Assembly: GCF_024758505.1 (NCBI RefSeq)
Contig: NZ_CP077970.1
Coordinates: forward strand, 1,240,001 to 1,304,000
DNA from: Bradyrhizobium arachidis
GTDB taxonomy: Bacteria > Pseudomonadota > Alphaproteobacteria > Rhizobiales > Xanthobacteraceae
DNA length: 64,000 bases
Reading direction: 5' to 3'
Shown piece by piece: positions 9,102 to 16,916 of the stretch (its first letter is position 1; every line of letters begins with the position of its first letter). The notes under the pieces are model-generated. The model was not told the DNA's origin. It did not search any database and worked only from the letters and a program-made list of their open reading frames with translations. A program made the position numbers and the translations under genes.

Positions 9102-9475
9102 ATGGCTCGCTCCATCGATAGTGAGAGCTGCGGCCCTTCATGCAAAGCTGCGCGCAGCTATGTTCGGCATGGTACGACATCCCTGCTTGGCACGCTCCGA
9201 TGTCGCCTCAACGTTCGCTGCCGGCAAACGCACAAGCTCCACGGTGCAGTCGAGTTCTTGAGTCCCAAAAGACCTCCAGCCTCACGTCAAATCTTTCAAA
9301 ACCATCACGTTTGATGGAGGCGTGTATCTGCTCTGCTCTCTAACTACGCGAACTGTTCGATGACGGCGAAGGCTACACGCCCCTTTTGTCGTGGTCGGGC
9401 AAGTCCGCAAAAGAAGCTTCGCGCCTACCCGCTCGATTTGCTCGGGCGCGGCGCTCTTCAAAGCCGACAGTAAGG
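9102..9475 (+). pseudogene. Degenerate DUF736 copy
   Basis: From 9345 the sequence TACGCGAACTGTTCGATGA and then CGGCGAAGGCTACACGC matches the end of the DUF736 gene with gaps, and a damaged form of the same terminator stem lies at about 9430-9450. An ATGGCTCGCTCCATCG at 9102 could be the old start, since the distance to the relic end (about 320 bases) equals a full DUF736 gene; the middle is no longer recognisable. At 9641-9660 a short segment (ATGCCGGCTGGCCCAAAGAT) resembles the DUF2493 gene at 766-786, so this may be a relic of a DUF736-DUF2493 pair. Confidence 0.5.
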
Positions 9476-9662
9476 CACCCGCTACCGCAGTTTCTCTCGT
9501 TTCGGTCGGCGCGGTGGAACGACCATAACACTGGACCTGCGAAGGCGTCTCCTCTCGACTGATCTCGTGGCGGTCGGCAAGCTGGCGGTCTAGTGAAGGT
9601 GCGGAGGTTGGTGCGAATTCAGCAGGAGAAGGAGACAGCCGCATGCCGGCTGGCCCAAAGAT

Positions 9663-10628
9663 TCAAGCCCCGGCATCGACGCCGCCGCGACTGCGCCCGA
9701 AGGGCACGGCGAGAGCCGCCTTGTACGGCAGAGTGCCGGCAATTCGGGCCATGAGTTGCCTTAGCCACCGGTGGGCGGCGGAATGGTGCGTCCGGGACGT
9801 CCAAGTCATGCCGACTTGAAACGGTTCGGGGAAAGGACATGACGTTGCTACGACGGATTTGGCGATGCTCGAAGCGATGCGGCTTGGCACCGTCGAGACC
9901 AGATCCGTGCGGGGGAGAATGTGGGTCAGATCGGAGATGCTCGGCACCGTGACCACCTGGTTGAGCGACAGGCCGCGTTCATCGAGCCCTCTGAGATAGC
10001 CTGAGCGCCAGGCGCCTCCATAGGTGACGACGGCGTGGTTGGCCTTGACGTAGTCGTCGATACGCAACCTCCTGCCGGCGAGCAGATGGTTGCGGTGCAT
10101 AACGCACACATAGTGGTCATCCAGAAGATGGCGATGATAGAAGCTCTCGTCCTGAACGTCGTAGGGGCCAACGAGAAGATCGGTCTCGCCGCGTTTGAGA
10201 AACGCCATGCCCTTGGCGCGCGCCGTCTTGATCTCCAGCACCAGGCGCGGCGCTCGGCGCCTGATCTCGGCGATGGTGCGCGGCAAAATGATCGAGCGTT
10301 CGTAATAGTTGCAAGCGATCGTGACCCGCCCGGACGCGCTTGCGGGATCGAAATCCGCCGGCTGCATTAGGCCCTCGAAGCCCTCAAGCAGGCGGCTGGC
10401 ACACTCAACGATCTCGACGCAGCGAGGCGTTGGCGCGATGCCGCCGTGCTGGCGCACGAACAGCTTGTCGTGGAACGCCGCGCGCAGCCTGTCCATGGTG
10501 TAGCTGATCGTCGATTGGTTCGTACCAAGCGCTTCGGCGGCCTTCGAAAACGAGCCGAGTTCCGACACCAGGCGCAAGGTACGGATCGCGGCAAAATCAA
10601 TCGCGAGCGGATCCCGATCCTTTGCCAT
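9663..10628 (-). CDS. LysR-type transcriptional regulator, divergent from vanAB
   Basis: A 321-residue LysR-family regulator. The N-terminal winged helix-turn-helix is seen in residues 10-70 (AIRTLRLVSELGSFSKAAEA, then NQSTISYTMDRLR and a conserved FVRQHGGIAPTPR). The rest is a type 2 periplasmic-binding-protein-like effector domain, e.g. DLLVGPYDVQDESFYHRHLL. The start at 10628 is preceded by GGAGG and matches the usual LysR start; the frame stays open to 10808. It is divergent from vanA over 170 bases containing an inverted repeat. It probably senses an aromatic acid and activates vanAB; the ligand is inferred. The last residues run into sequence resembling a DUF2493 relic, so the true C-terminus may have been altered. 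Confidence 0.85.
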   Translation of the reverse strand: MAKDRDPLAIDFAAIRTLRLVSELGSFSKAAEALGTNQSTISYTMDRLRAAFHDKLFVRQHGGIAPTPRCVEIVECASRLLEGFEGLMQPADFDPASASGRVTIACNYYERSIILPRTIAEIRRRAPRLVLEIKTARAKGMAFLKRGETDLLVGPYDVQDESFYHRHLLDDHYVCVMHRNHLLAGRRLRIDDYVKANHAVVTYGGAWRSGYLRGLDERGLSLNQVVTVPSISDLTHILPRTDLVSTVPSRIASSIAKSVVATSCPFPEPFQVGMTWTSRTHHSAAHRWLRQLMARIAGTLPYKAALAVPFGRSRGGVDAGA

Positions 10629-10672
10629 CCTTCTTACGATCCTCCTTGCGGAAACCCAACCACCATATCGAA

Positions 10673-10697
10673 AGAGTAGATAAGGGGTATCAACTCT
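10673..10697. promoter_or_regulatory. Probable LysR operator between the regulator and vanA
   Basis: AGAGTAGATA and TATCAACTCT form a 10-base inverted repeat with one mismatch and a 5-base spacer in the divergent intergenic region. This is the right place and size for a LysR-type recognition site. Binding itself is inferred. Confidence 0.5.
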
Positions 10698-10798
10698 ATC
10701 CGATTGTCCCATAACTATTGCCAACGCAATCTGCTCGAAAATGGGAATTAAGACGGCAAGTCCGCGACCAGCGACCAAAACATGGAGATAGCTGCACC

Positions 10799-11872
10799 AT
10801 GAACGCACCCAAACCCTTTCCGCTCAATGCCTGGTATGCGACGGCCTGGTCTCACGAGATCGCCCGTGAGCTAACCGCCCGCACCATTTGCGGCAACAAC
10901 GTCGTGCTCTACCGCCGTACTGATGGCGTCGTCGCGGCGCTGGAGGATGCCTGTTGGCACCGACTGCTGCCGTTATCGCTCGGACACCTCAAGGGCGACG
11001 ACGTCATGTGTGGCTACCACGGCCTGGTCTTCAATTCGGCCGGCCGCTGCTCTTACATGCCCGCGCAGAAGACGATCAATCCGTCTGCCTGCGTGCGCGC
11101 CTATCCGGTGGCTGAGCGGCATCGTCTGGTCTGGCTGTGGCCCGGCGATCCAGCGCTGGCAGACCCTGCCAAAATTCCGGATTTTCACTGGAACGACGGT
11201 AAGCAATGGGTCGGCGAGGGCGGCACGTTCTATCAGCTGAAATGCGACTATCGCCTGGTGATCGATAACCTGATGGACCTTACGCACGAGACCTATGTGC
11301 ACGCCGGCAGCATCGGCGACGAGGCGATCACGGCTGCGCCCTTCGAGGTGACCCATACGGGCAACACGGCGACGATGACGCGCTGGATGATCGATATCGA
11401 GCCGCCCCCGTTCTGGGGCCGCCAGCTCGCACGGCCTGGCCGTGTCGATCGCTGGCAGATCGTGACGTTCCAGGCGCCATCGGTGGTCGTCGGCGACGTA
11501 GGCGTGGCACTCACAGATACAGGCGCGCCGCAAGGCGACCGCTCGCAAGGCGTCAGCGGCGCGTTCTTGGCGGCGATCTCACCGGAAACTGAGACGACCT
11601 GCCACTATTTCTGGAATTTCGTCCGAAATTATCGGAAGGATGACGCGCAGTTGACGAGCGAGCTCCAGCTCGCCCATGTCAATGGTGGGGCAGGCGTCTA
11701 CGATCAGGATCACCGAGTGTTGGAGGCGCAGCAGGCTGCCATCGACAAGAACCCGCGTTCGCCCTTTTACGATCTCAACATCGACGCGGGCGCGCTCTGG
11801 GCACGGCGGCTGATAGACGGAATGATGGCCGACGAACAGGCCCGCGTAACCGCGGACGTTGCGGCCGAGTGA
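10799..11872 (+). CDS. vanA: Vanillate O-demethylase oxygenase subunit (Rieske)
   Basis: A 357-residue Rieske non-heme iron oxygenase close in length and layout to VanA. The Rieske 2Fe-2S ligands are C52, H54, C71 and H74 (CWHRLLP and CGYHG). The catalytic iron region carries DNLMDLTHETYVHAGS, a hallmark of the VanA group. It would hydroxylate the methoxy carbon of vanillate, which leaves as formaldehyde to give protocatechuate, using electrons from VanB. The ATG at 10799 follows GGAGATAG and the start MNAPKPFPLNAWY aligns with known VanA starts. vanB follows after 10 bases. A related methoxy- or aryl-acid demethylase cannot be excluded. Confidence 0.85.
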   Translation: MNAPKPFPLNAWYATAWSHEIARELTARTICGNNVVLYRRTDGVVAALEDACWHRLLPLSLGHLKGDDVMCGYHGLVFNSAGRCSYMPAQKTINPSACVRAYPVAERHRLVWLWPGDPALADPAKIPDFHWNDGKQWVGEGGTFYQLKCDYRLVIDNLMDLTHETYVHAGSIGDEAITAAPFEVTHTGNTATMTRWMIDIEPPPFWGRQLARPGRVDRWQIVTFQAPSVVVGDVGVALTDTGAPQGDRSQGVSGAFLAAISPETETTCHYFWNFVRNYRKDDAQLTSELQLAHVNGGAGVYDQDHRVLEAQQAAIDKNPRSPFYDLNIDAGALWARRLIDGMMADEQARVTADVAAE

Positions 11873-11882
11873 GTGAAAAGTC

Positions 11883-12860
11883 ATGGCCAAGCCGATGGAA
11901 CGGATTAGTGCACGCCTTCGCGCCACTCGCGATCTCACTCCTGACGTCCGTCTTTTCGAGATCGAGCCCGACCGCCCGTTGGGCAAGGTAACGCCGGGCG
12001 GTCACATCGACGTCCTTGTACCGACCGATGGGCGGCCGCAGCTTCGCAGCTATTCGTTGGTGGGACCTTGTGCGGACGGACTGTACCGCATCGCCGTCAA
12101 GCGGCTCGCATCGAGCCGGGGCGGGTCTGTGGGCATGTGGTGCCTCAAGGTGGGCGAACGACTCACGATTTTCGAGCCCAGAAACAGCTTCGAATTAAGC
12201 TACGGCCGGCCGGACTACCTGCTGCTGGCCGGCGGCATCGGCATCACGCCGATCTACACGATGGCGCTAGCACTGAATCAAGCTAACGCGAATTTTCGCT
12301 TGCTTTATGCCGCACGCAGCCGTCGCGACCTCGCGCTTGCGGACGAGCTGACCACTTACCTCGGCGAACGGCTTCAGCTTTTCGTCGGTGAAGAAGGACA
12401 GCGGATCGACATCCGCGGCGAGATCGCCCAACTTGATGCGCGTGGTGAGCTCTACGTGTGTGGCCCGTTCGGCATGTTGGAGGCGGCCAAACAGCTTTGG
12501 AACCAAGCGGGCAGGCCCGCGACGCACCTCCGCTACGAGTCGTTCGGCAATACCGGTGGTTTCGCGGACGCCCCGTTCAAGATCAGGGTTCCCCGATTGG
12601 GCCTGGAAATTGACGTCCCTGCCCATCGTTCCATGCTGGAGGCGCTTGAAGATGCCGGTGTCGGCATGATCTTCGGTTGCCGGCGCGGAGAATGCGGTCT
12701 TTGCGTGCTGCCGATCCTCGAGGCGTCGGCTGAGGTCGATCATCGTGACGTGTTCTTCAGCAGTGAAGAGCGAGCGATGAACAGCAAAGTCTGCACCTGC
12801 GTGTCGCGCGCGGCGAGCGGTTGTGTAACGATCGATACGCCTGATCGAACGCCAGACTAG
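11883..12860 (+). CDS. vanB: Vanillate O-demethylase reductase subunit
   Basis: A 325-residue phthalate-dioxygenase-reductase-type protein. The domains in order are FMN binding (RSYSLV, residues 55-60), NAD binding (AGGIGITP at 116-123 and YVCGP at 191-195), and a C-terminal plant-type 2Fe-2S ferredoxin with ligands C266, C271, C274 and C304. It passes electrons from NADH to the Rieske centre of VanA. It lies 10 bases after vanA, so the two are cotranscribed. It is followed within 50 bases by the tail of another DUF736 relic. Confidence 0.88.
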   Translation: MAKPMERISARLRATRDLTPDVRLFEIEPDRPLGKVTPGGHIDVLVPTDGRPQLRSYSLVGPCADGLYRIAVKRLASSRGGSVGMWCLKVGERLTIFEPRNSFELSYGRPDYLLLAGGIGITPIYTMALALNQANANFRLLYAARSRRDLALADELTTYLGERLQLFVGEEGQRIDIRGEIAQLDARGELYVCGPFGMLEAAKQLWNQAGRPATHLRYESFGNTGGFADAPFKIRVPRLGLEIDVPAHRSMLEALEDAGVGMIFGCRRGECGLCVLPILEASAEVDHRDVFFSSEERAMNSKVCTCVSRAASGCVTIDTPDRTPD

Positions 12861-12898
12861 CGTCGTTCCTCCAAGGCTCGCAGTGCTGGGCTCGAAGC

Positions 12899-12966
12899 CA
12901 CATAAAACCGGCGAGTAAGGCTCGCTTGACCAGCCCCCCGCCCGATCTACTCGGGCGGGACGCGCC
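12899..12966 (+). pseudogene. DUF736 3-prime relic with terminator, downstream of vanB
   Basis: The stretch AAAACCGGCGAGTAAGGCTCG copies the last codons of DUF736 (KTGE stop) and the bases after it. It is followed by a hairpin (CCCGCCCGA / TCGGGCGGG, about 12937-12958) like those after both intact DUF736 genes. It probably now terminates vanAB transcription. It marks the right edge of the vanAB insertion. Confidence 0.6.
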
Positions 12967-13432
12967 CTTGGGAGTCAACAGCAAGGCACACGCGACGGCG
13001 GTTTACCTCATCCCGATCGGCGCCCGGCCAGACGACCGGAAATACCCGGTTCGCTCGGCAAAGCCGCTGACAATTGCATCGTGCCCCAGGAGGACGTCGC
13101 CCCGGAGATCATCGGCTGCTCAATCCCGGATCTGAGCGGCGAAGAGGCGGTCCACGGGTCGACCGCGTTGCCGGAACGTTCGAAAAATTCACGCGTCCTC
13201 TTGTCAAGCACTAAGCAGCCTAGTTTGCTTGGGTTTTCGGTGCTCTTTTTAGCTTGTGCTGAAGAGCGTGCTAAAATCGGTTGGAACGTGCGAATCACCA
13301 CTACGCTTCGCCTATAGTATCCTTAAAGCTTACGTACTCGTTGAAGCGCGCTATTCCAGCAACGCCGTCGCTGGTTTCGCACCCTCAACGGTCGCAGAGT
13401 GCAAAACACCCTGTTCGTGGTAGGATGTGTTC

Positions 13433-13636
13433 ATGCCTATTCGTAAGAAGTCCGCTGCCAATAAGGGTGTCGCCGCCAACCGGGTCATTGGCCGGGAGCG
13501 TTTCGCGAATATCAGCGCCGTGGAAGGCATCAAGCCTTCGGGCGCCATGAAGAAGCGGGTTGCCCAGTTTGACCGCGATGGGCTGTCGGCAGCTGAGCGG
13601 CGCCGGGAAATCATCAAGGCCTACAAGAAGAGCTAG
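13433..13636 (+). CDS. Antitoxin of a Fic toxin-antitoxin pair
   Basis: A 67-residue basic protein with the pattern of short VbhA-like Fic antitoxins: RFANISAVEGIKPSGAMKKR followed by a DGLSAAERRREIIKAYKK helix. In such pairs the antitoxin helix places a glutamate in the Fic active site and blocks AMP transfer; I cannot assign the inhibitory residue with certainty. A GTG at 13427 is an alternative start. The fic gene begins 8 bases downstream and is broken, so this antitoxin is now an orphan. Confidence 0.7.
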   Translation: MPIRKKSAANKGVAANRVIGRERFANISAVEGIKPSGAMKKRVAQFDRDGLSAAERRREIIKAYKKS

Positions 13637-13644
13637 CCACTTCG

Positions 13645-14080
13645 ATGTACGACGCCGTTGAAGACCCGTACTGCTATCCGGGCACGACGGTCCTCAAGAA
13701 CAAACTGAACCTCAGGAAGCAAACCGAGCTGGACGCCTTCGAGGCCGAAATCACGGCACAGCGGGCCGAAGAGCCGTTGCCTTCCGGCAGGTTGGGCTAC
13801 GCGCACTACAAGGCCATCCACAAGCATCTCTTCCAAGATGTCTTTGCCTGGGCGGGGAAAATCCGCAAAGTTTGGATATCGAAGGGAGGCAGCATGTTCT
13901 GCTATCCGGAGAGCATCGAGCACACAGCTCACCTTCCTGACGCTGCTCGCCGATACTACCGGTCACCCTCTCGACATCGAGCGTCTTGATCCGGAAGCGG
14001 TGATAGGCGCTATGATTGAAAGCTTCGGTGGCGATGATAAGCCGCTTGCCGAGCTCATCTTCGGGCTCGTCAGTAAGTAG
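13645..14080 (+). pseudogene. Fic/DOC adenylyltransferase, internally deleted
   Basis: The first frame (13645 to about 13925) gives a normal Fic N-terminus: YDAVEDPYCYPGTTVLKNKL, then FAWAGKIRKVWISKGG and FCYPESIE. At about 13920 the sequence jumps, and the rest is in another frame: TQLTFLTLLADTTGHPLDIE, ending GGDDKPLAELIFGLVSK. The missing part is the catalytic HPFxEGNGR loop and the helices before it, so the product cannot be an active AMP transferase. The first frame runs out of phase to 13989. The antitoxin gene upstream is intact. Confidence 0.8.
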
Positions 14081-14542
14081 TGCCCCCGGCGCCTATGCCG
14101 GGACTGCGGCTAGGCGATGCCCAGCCACTTGCAACGGGGCCTGCACGCTCAAGGGCGGCCTGCCGCTCGTCTTGGCCCTTGATGCATGCCGGACACGGTG
14201 CGAGTGGCCCGCGGAGGAGTCATTCGGATAACGGATAAGTACCAGCCCGATTACATCGAGCGGACTCTCGGCTCGCCGCAATCGCCAAATGCGCAGTGGC
14301 GAGCAAAGTCCGCCTTAACCGGCCCTGATCCGCTATGTCTGGGATTGCTTTCTTTTCGGGCGGCCCCGGTCATCGAAAAGCTTCTGAATAGGGCGGCGGT
14401 CTTCGTTCCCCTAGACCACGGCTGTGCCGGCCTCATCGGCCCTGTCAGGGGTCAATGGGAGAGGCTCGGTCGGGGGCTTTTTCTCAGTGACAATGTCGCC
14501 GTTTCCCGCACGCTCTTTCTTTCTCTACCTCGAAACCGGTTG
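14081..14542. other. Gap between fic relic and repeat copy B
   Basis: No supported gene. A long plus-strand frame (14186-14665) enters the repeat leader and has no recognisable product. A CTATGTCTGGGATTGCTTTC segment at 14335 copies one at 6244. Confidence 0.4.
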
Positions 14543-15199
14543 CCTTCTTGTGTTGCAAGTCGAGCTCTGCCAGGTCTTCCGCTTAAGTCTGTGTTCAGCG
14601 CTCGGACGCACCTCGCCTTCGTTGGCTTGATCTGGCCGAAGACCGGCTGCGCCTCGATCGTCTGAGCCGCAACGCCGCCGGTTGAGACTTTCTTCCCCTG
14701 GGCTAACGCCCATTCCTCGCGAGACAAGAAAGTCTTCCCGTCGGCGTCCTCCGCTTAACGCTCCGGCCCGCGAAAAGGCGGGTGCGTCGCCGATCGTCTT
14801 CGGCTCTCAGATCGCCATCGAGGCCGCGGTGGTCGCGGGGCTCGAAACAACTCAAGGAGAAGTGACATGGCTAGCATCGGTTCTTTCAAAAAGGTCGGCA
14901 ACGATTTCCAGGGTGAGATCGTCACGCTGAGTCTGCAGGCCAGGGGCGTCCGCATCGTCCCTGAGGCCAACCGCTCAAACGAGAACGCTCCCAGCCACCG
15001 CGTCTATGTGGGCCGGGCGGAAATCGGGGCAGCCTGGTCCAAGCGCTCCGAGGAAGGCCGCGACTACCTCTCGCTCAAGCTCGATGACCCTTCGTTCAAC
15101 GCGCCCATCTACGCGAACCTGTTCGACGATGAAGCCGGCGAAGGCTACACGCTGCTCTGGTCACGGCCGCGCAAGACCGGCGAGTAAGCCTCGCTCTGC
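14543..15199 (+). repeat. Direct repeat copy B (about 650 bp, carries DUF736)
   Basis: Second copy of 8131-8786. With copy A it brackets about 5.8 kb holding the LysR-vanAB genes and the Fic pair, in direct orientation. Confidence 0.9.
14867..15187 (+). CDS. DUF736 domain-containing protein (copy 2)
   Basis: A 106-residue protein identical to the one at 8454 except for lysine at residue 8. It has the same upstream AAGGAGAAG site and leader. Near-identity at both protein and leader level points to a recent duplication or gene conversion. A stem-loop terminator follows. Confidence 0.9.
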   Translation: MASIGSFKKVGNDFQGEIVTLSLQARGVRIVPEANRSNENAPSHRVYVGRAEIGAAWSKRSEEGRDYLSLKLDDPSFNAPIYANLFDDEAGEGYTLLWSRPRKTGE

Positions 15200-15203
15200 C
15201 AGC

Positions 15204-15238
15204 GCCCCGTCCGATCTCATCGGGCGGGGCGTTCTTTC
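15204..15238 (+). terminator. Terminator after DUF736 copy 2
   Basis: GCCCCGTCCGAT (15204-15215) pairs with ATCGGGCGGGGC (15219-15230) with one G-T position, followed by GTTCTTTC. It is related to but distinct from the hairpin after copy 1. Confidence 0.75.
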
Positions 15239-15504
15239 GCGCCGGCAGAAAGGCGTCGTCAAGACGGACGGATCAATCACAATCGACTGGATCCTCTTAA
15301 TTTCGCTTTGCTGTTTTGGGAGGCGCTTTGCAAGATTCCTTTCGGGTAAACTAGGCACCAGTGTCCTTGCGAGCTCGAACGAGGTGACTACAGTGTGTGA
15401 ACGCTGATCGAAAAATGCCCCCCATCGGCGCCTTCGGGACCCCATCAAGTCATTGATCGCATTGAATCTGATTAGTCGGGCTCCCACGCCGATTAGGGTC
15501 GAGA

Positions 15505-15580
15505 CCCCACGCCGAAACGCGCGATCCGGCTGCGGTGATGGCCGATCCGACCGTACGGCGCGCCTATCTCGGCGTGATCC
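15505..15580 (+). pseudogene. Tail fragment of an ABC-transporter ATPase (LivF/LivG-like)
   Basis: The plus strand reads AETRDPAAVMADPTVRRAYLG, which resembles the extreme C-terminus of branched-chain amino acid type ABC ATPases (DPxVRRAYLG). No body of the gene lies upstream. The fragment stops where the minus-strand Tat stub begins, so it marks a rearrangement junction near 15578. Confidence 0.35.
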
Positions 15581-15686
15581 GAATGACATCGTCAGCGGCT
15601 GCGAATGCGCTCCGGTTGCGCCCGTTGAGGCTCAGGCCCACTGCACCGGCGGCCGTGCTCTTCAGGAATTGACGTCGTGTGGTCAT
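15564..15686 (-). pseudogene. Truncated Tat-exported protein, N-terminal stub
   Basis: The minus strand begins MTTRRQFLKSTAAGAVGLSL after a strong GAGGAGGAAACC ribosome site. This is a twin-arginine signal peptide ending near AFAAADD. After 40 codons it meets a stop. The pattern fits the start of an ABC-transporter solute-binding protein or a Tat-exported enzyme, but the mature part is gone. It lies 50 bases downstream of the alcohol dehydrogenase on the same strand, so it was probably the next gene of that operon. Confidence 0.6.
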
Positions 15687-15735
15687 GGTTTCCTCCTCAT
15701 GTTGTTTGCTTGATTGCTGTTCGTTCGCATCTGTC

Positions 15736-16836
15736 TCAGGTCATTCGCACGATCGGTTTGATGACCTCGCCGGTTTCCGAGGCGTGGATGGCCTTGTTGA
15801 TCTCGTCGAGCGAGTAGAACTTCACGAGCTTGTCGAAGGGGAAGCGCCCCTGTCGGTAGAGATCGATCAGCATCGGAATGAAAATGTCCGGATTGGACTC
15901 GCCTTCGACGATGCCGATCAGACGACGGCCGCCGCTCATGAAGTGGGTTTCGTTGAGGACGATCTCGGCATCGGGTCCCGAAGCCCCCAGGATGCCGCAG
16001 GCGCCGCGCGGGCCGAGGCTTTCCACCGCGCTGCGGATCACGGCGGGAAGGCCGGTCGTGTCGAGCGCGAAATTCAGCCCGCTGCCGGTGATCCGCATGA
16101 TCTCTTCGACCGGATTGACCTCGGTCGGATCGATCGTGTGCGTCGCGCCAAGCGTCTTGGCGACGCTCAGCCGCGAAGGCTTGGTGTCGACCGCGATGAT
16201 CGTGGTCGCGCCGATGACGACCGCGGCCATCAGGGCCGACAGGCCGACCGAGCCCGCGCCGAACACGGCAAAGGATTTTCCGGGCAAAACGCGCAAGGCG
16301 TTCAGGACCGCGCCGGCGCCCGTCTGCACGCCGCAGGCCAGCGGTCCCAACAGCTCGAGCGGCGCATCGCTCGGCACCTTCACGACATTGGCTTCATGGC
16401 AGAGCGCGTGGGTTGCGAAGGAGGACTGGCCGAAGAAGTTGCCGTTGATGCTCTCACCGTCCTTGGAAAGGCCGCTGCTGCCGTCGACGCGCGTCGCGAA
16501 GAAATTGCGCGGGAAGAATTCGTGGCAATAGGTCGTCGCGTGGTCGCGGCAGCTTGGGCAGGCGCCGCAGGAATTGAACGTCATCACCACGTGATCGCCC
16601 GGCTTCACCTTGGTGATGGCGGCCCCGACGGCTTCGACGACGCCGGCTCCCTCATGGCCGAGCACGACGGGCAGCGGCGTCGGCAGCATGCCGTCGCGCA
16701 CGACGAGATCGGTATGGCAGACGCCGGTCGCGGCCACCTTGACCAGGATTTCGTTAGCGCGTGGATTTTCAAGGTCGACGCTTTCGAGGCTGAGCGGCGC
16801 GCCCTTTTCGCGGGCGATGGCGGCACGGATTTTCAT
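15736..16836 (-). CDS. Zinc-dependent aryl-alcohol dehydrogenase (XylB-like)
   Basis: A 366-residue medium-chain alcohol dehydrogenase that oxidises an alcohol to an aldehyde with NAD. Catalytic zinc ligands are C40 and H61 with E62 (GVCHTD, GHEGAG). The structural zinc cysteines are C90, C93, C96 and C104. A Rossmann GAGSVG motif follows in the second half. The closest pattern I recall is the benzyl-alcohol dehydrogenase group (XylB, AreB), and pairing with a benzaldehyde-type dehydrogenase 80 bases upstream agrees. The start MKIRAAIAREKG is chosen from family alignment. Exact substrate (benzyl, vanillyl or coniferyl alcohol) is not known. Confidence 0.85.
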   Translation of the reverse strand: MKIRAAIAREKGAPLSLESVDLENPRANEILVKVAATGVCHTDLVVRDGMLPTPLPVVLGHEGAGVVEAVGAAITKVKPGDHVVMTFNSCGACPSCRDHATTYCHEFFPRNFFATRVDGSSGLSKDGESINGNFFGQSSFATHALCHEANVVKVPSDAPLELLGPLACGVQTGAGAVLNALRVLPGKSFAVFGAGSVGLSALMAAVVIGATTIIAVDTKPSRLSVAKTLGATHTIDPTEVNPVEEIMRITGSGLNFALDTTGLPAVIRSAVESLGPRGACGILGASGPDAEIVLNETHFMSGGRRLIGIVEGESNPDIFIPMLIDLYRQGRFPFDKLVKFYSLDEINKAIHASETGEVIKPIVRMT

Positions 16837-16916
16837 TTGTGGGATCTCCGGACAGGGAATGAGGGGATTGGGAGCGTGGCATCCGGCGCAGTGCGCGCCG
16901 GACGCCATGCGGAAGA

